Positions 5,440 to 6,241 of a stretch of 6,241 nt of DNA are shown piece after piece; positions within the stretch are counted from its first letter, which is position 1, and the number at the start of each line of letters is the position of its first letter. A program made the translations under genes and the position numbers. Under the pieces are notes generated by a model. It was not told the origin of the DNA. It worked only from the letters and a program-made list of their open reading frames with translations, and did not search any database. Origin of the DNA: Chthonomonas sp. UBA2391 (GTDB lineage Bacteria; Armatimonadota; Fimbriimonadia; Fimbriimonadales; Fimbriimonadaceae); assembly GCA_002343825.1 (NCBI GenBank), contig DDSL01000091.1, positions 27,183 through 33,423 on the forward strand, read 5' to 3'.

Positions 5440-6147
5440 ATGAAAAAGACCCTCATCCTCAGCTTAGTCGCGGCGAGCCTGGTGCTCGGCACCTCGATGG
5501 CCTCGATCGCCCAGCAGCAGGGCGGCGGACCGCGAGGCGGAGGCCGTGGCCCCGAGATGGGCGGCCCTCGCGGCGGCCAACGCGGACCGGGCGGCGGAAT
5601 GATGCTCATTCAAATGAGCACCGTCCAGAAGGAACTGAAGCTCACGTCAGCCCAGTTGCAGGCGATCCAAGACCTGCGCCCACCCCAAGACGGTGGCGGG
5701 CCTCGGGGTGGCGGTCGGGAAGGTGGTGGACCTGGTGCTGGTGGCCCGGGCGAACCCGGCAAGGGACCGCTTGACGAGATCTTGAGCAATGAGCAGCACA
5801 ACCGGCTTCAGCAGTTGGTGATGCAGTTCAACGCTCCGATGTCGATGCTGGATCCGCGGGTCGCCGAACAGCTGAATCTGACCGATTCGCAAGTTCAGAC
5901 CATCGAGTCGCTCGTCCAAGATCTGCGACCCGGGCGAGGACCCGGCCAAGGAGGTCCACGCGGCGGTGGCCAGGGTCAAGGTCAAGGTCAAGGTGGCGAA
6001 CGACCGGATTGGAACACGATGCAGGCCAAGAAGGCGGCTGCTTATGAAAAGGCTTGGAACGCTCTGAGCCAAGCTCAGCAAGCCGAATGGGGCAAGATCG
6101 TCGGCAAGGCCTTTACCGCTTGGGAAGAGCCAACCCGCCCCCGCTGA
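5440..6147 (+). CDS. secreted Spy/CpxP-like LTxxQ protein with Gly/Arg-rich linkers
   Basis: This is an exported protein of 235 residues. The signal peptide is clear: Lys2-Lys3, a hydrophobic core (4-17), and a likely signal peptidase I cut after SIA (A24/Q25). The mature part alternates helical segments with low-complexity linkers. Four LTxxQ-like motifs are visible: LTSAQ (68-72), LSNEQ (115-119), LTDSQ (147-151) and LSQAQ (209-213). Gly/Arg/Pro-rich linkers occupy about 28-53, 84-109 and 164-188. No cysteine, metal-binding cluster or membrane anchor is seen after the signal. LTxxQ is the hallmark of the periplasmic chaperone/sensor-modulator family Spy/CpxP; the match here is by motif and layout, not close sequence. 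Its position directly after a response regulator and kinase, with a shared repeat in its upstream region, supports a role as output and perhaps feedback modulator of that system. A purely structural or matrix role remains possible. Confidence 0.85.
   Translation: MKKTLILSLVAASLVLGTSMASIAQQQGGGPRGGGRGPEMGGPRGGQRGPGGGMMLIQMSTVQKELKLTSAQLQAIQDLRPPQDGGGPRGGGREGGGPGAGGPGEPGKGPLDEILSNEQHNRLQQLVMQFNAPMSMLDPRVAEQLNLTDSQVQTIESLVQDLRPGRGPGQGGPRGGGQGQGQGQGGERPDWNTMQAKKAAAYEKAWNALSQAQQAEWGKIVGKAFTAWEEPTRPR
5974..5991 (+). repeat. in-frame GGTCAA hexanucleotide repeat, three copies
   Basis: Three perfect tandem copies of GGTCAA encode Gly-Gln repeats (residues 179-184) in the third Gly-rich linker of the exported protein. 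Because the unit is 6 bp, gain or loss of copies keeps the frame and only changes linker length. Confidence 0.9.
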
Positions 6148-6154
6148 ACAACCT

Positions 6155-6183
6155 GCCTGCCCGTTCGAACAAGACGGGCAGGC
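6155..6183 (+). terminator. hairpin downstream of the signalling cassette, probable terminator
   Basis: GCCTGCCCGT (6155-6164) pairs perfectly with ACGGGCAGGC (6174-6183) around a 9-nt loop. It starts 7 nt after the TGA stop at 6145-6147. The following bases (CTTCTGG) lack a real U tract, so it could be an imperfect intrinsic terminator or an mRNA 3'-end stabilising hairpin. Confidence 0.55.
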
Positions 6184-6220
6184 CTTCTGGCTCGCCGACC
6201 CGGCCCGATGCCGCGCCCTC

Positions 6221-6239
6221 GCTCCGACTGCGTCGGAGC
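6221..6239. terminator. second GC-rich hairpin at the window edge, possible terminator
   Basis: GCTCCGAC (6221-6228) pairs with GTCGGAGC (6232-6239) around a 3-nt loop. The window ends two bases later, so a T-run on the plus strand cannot be checked, and none is visible on the other side. It may terminate a convergent gene beyond the window. Confidence 0.35.
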
Positions 6240-6241
6240 TC

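Noticed and set aside
1..6241. tRNA/rRNA genes, CRISPR arrays, insertion sequences or phage attachment sites
   Set aside because: No cloverleaf, repeat-spacer array, transposase or terminal inverted repeats were seen; the window is almost entirely filled by the five genes.

Overview
The window carries five protein-coding genes on about 6.2 kb of GC-rich DNA and almost no empty space. The organism is probably a diderm bacterium. The first gene is an outer-membrane-type polysaccharide export protein, and the last is a secreted Spy/CpxP-like protein with Gly/Arg/Pro-rich linkers, a style I associate with Armatimonadota, Planctomycetota, Verrucomicrobiota and Acidobacteriota. The phylum cannot be fixed from this window; an Armatimonadota (Fimbriimonas-like) source is only a guess. 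Several genes (GTG or possible ATC starts, weak or missing Shine-Dalgarno) suggest that initiation is often non-canonical.

Region 1 (2-820, + strand) is the 3' part of a gene for a protein with three SLBB domains (capsule/exopolysaccharide export). It converges on, and overlaps by 4 bp, a two-gene minus-strand operon (3215-817), nadB-nadC. NadB (L-aspartate oxidase) and NadC (quinolinate phosphoribosyltransferase) are steps one and three of de novo NAD synthesis from aspartate. The genes overlap by 4 bp (ATGA) and look translationally coupled. nadA, the middle step, is not here.

Region 2 (3216-3306) is a 91-bp divergent intergenic segment. It holds a 10-bp palindrome touching the nadB start codon. 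On the other side it holds a PhoB/OmpR-style tandem direct repeat (TCCTCAC twice, 11-bp period) followed 10 nt later by a TACAAT -10 box and the GTG start of a response regulator.

Region 3 (3307-6147, + strand) is a compact signalling cassette: an OmpR/PhoB-family response regulator, a two-TM HAMP histidine kinase, and a small exported protein with four LTxxQ-like motifs separated by Gly-rich linkers. A second 11-bp-period repeat of the same type lies across the kinase stop codon, just upstream of the exported-protein gene. I infer a self-regulating envelope-stress system, analogous to Cpx/CpxP or Bae/Spy in logic, in which the regulator binds its own promoter and that of the exported protein. 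The kinase sensor domain and the exported protein share a similar Gly/Pro/Arg-rich low-complexity tract.

Region 4 (6148-6241) is non-coding and contains two GC-rich hairpins, the first probably ending the cassette transcript.
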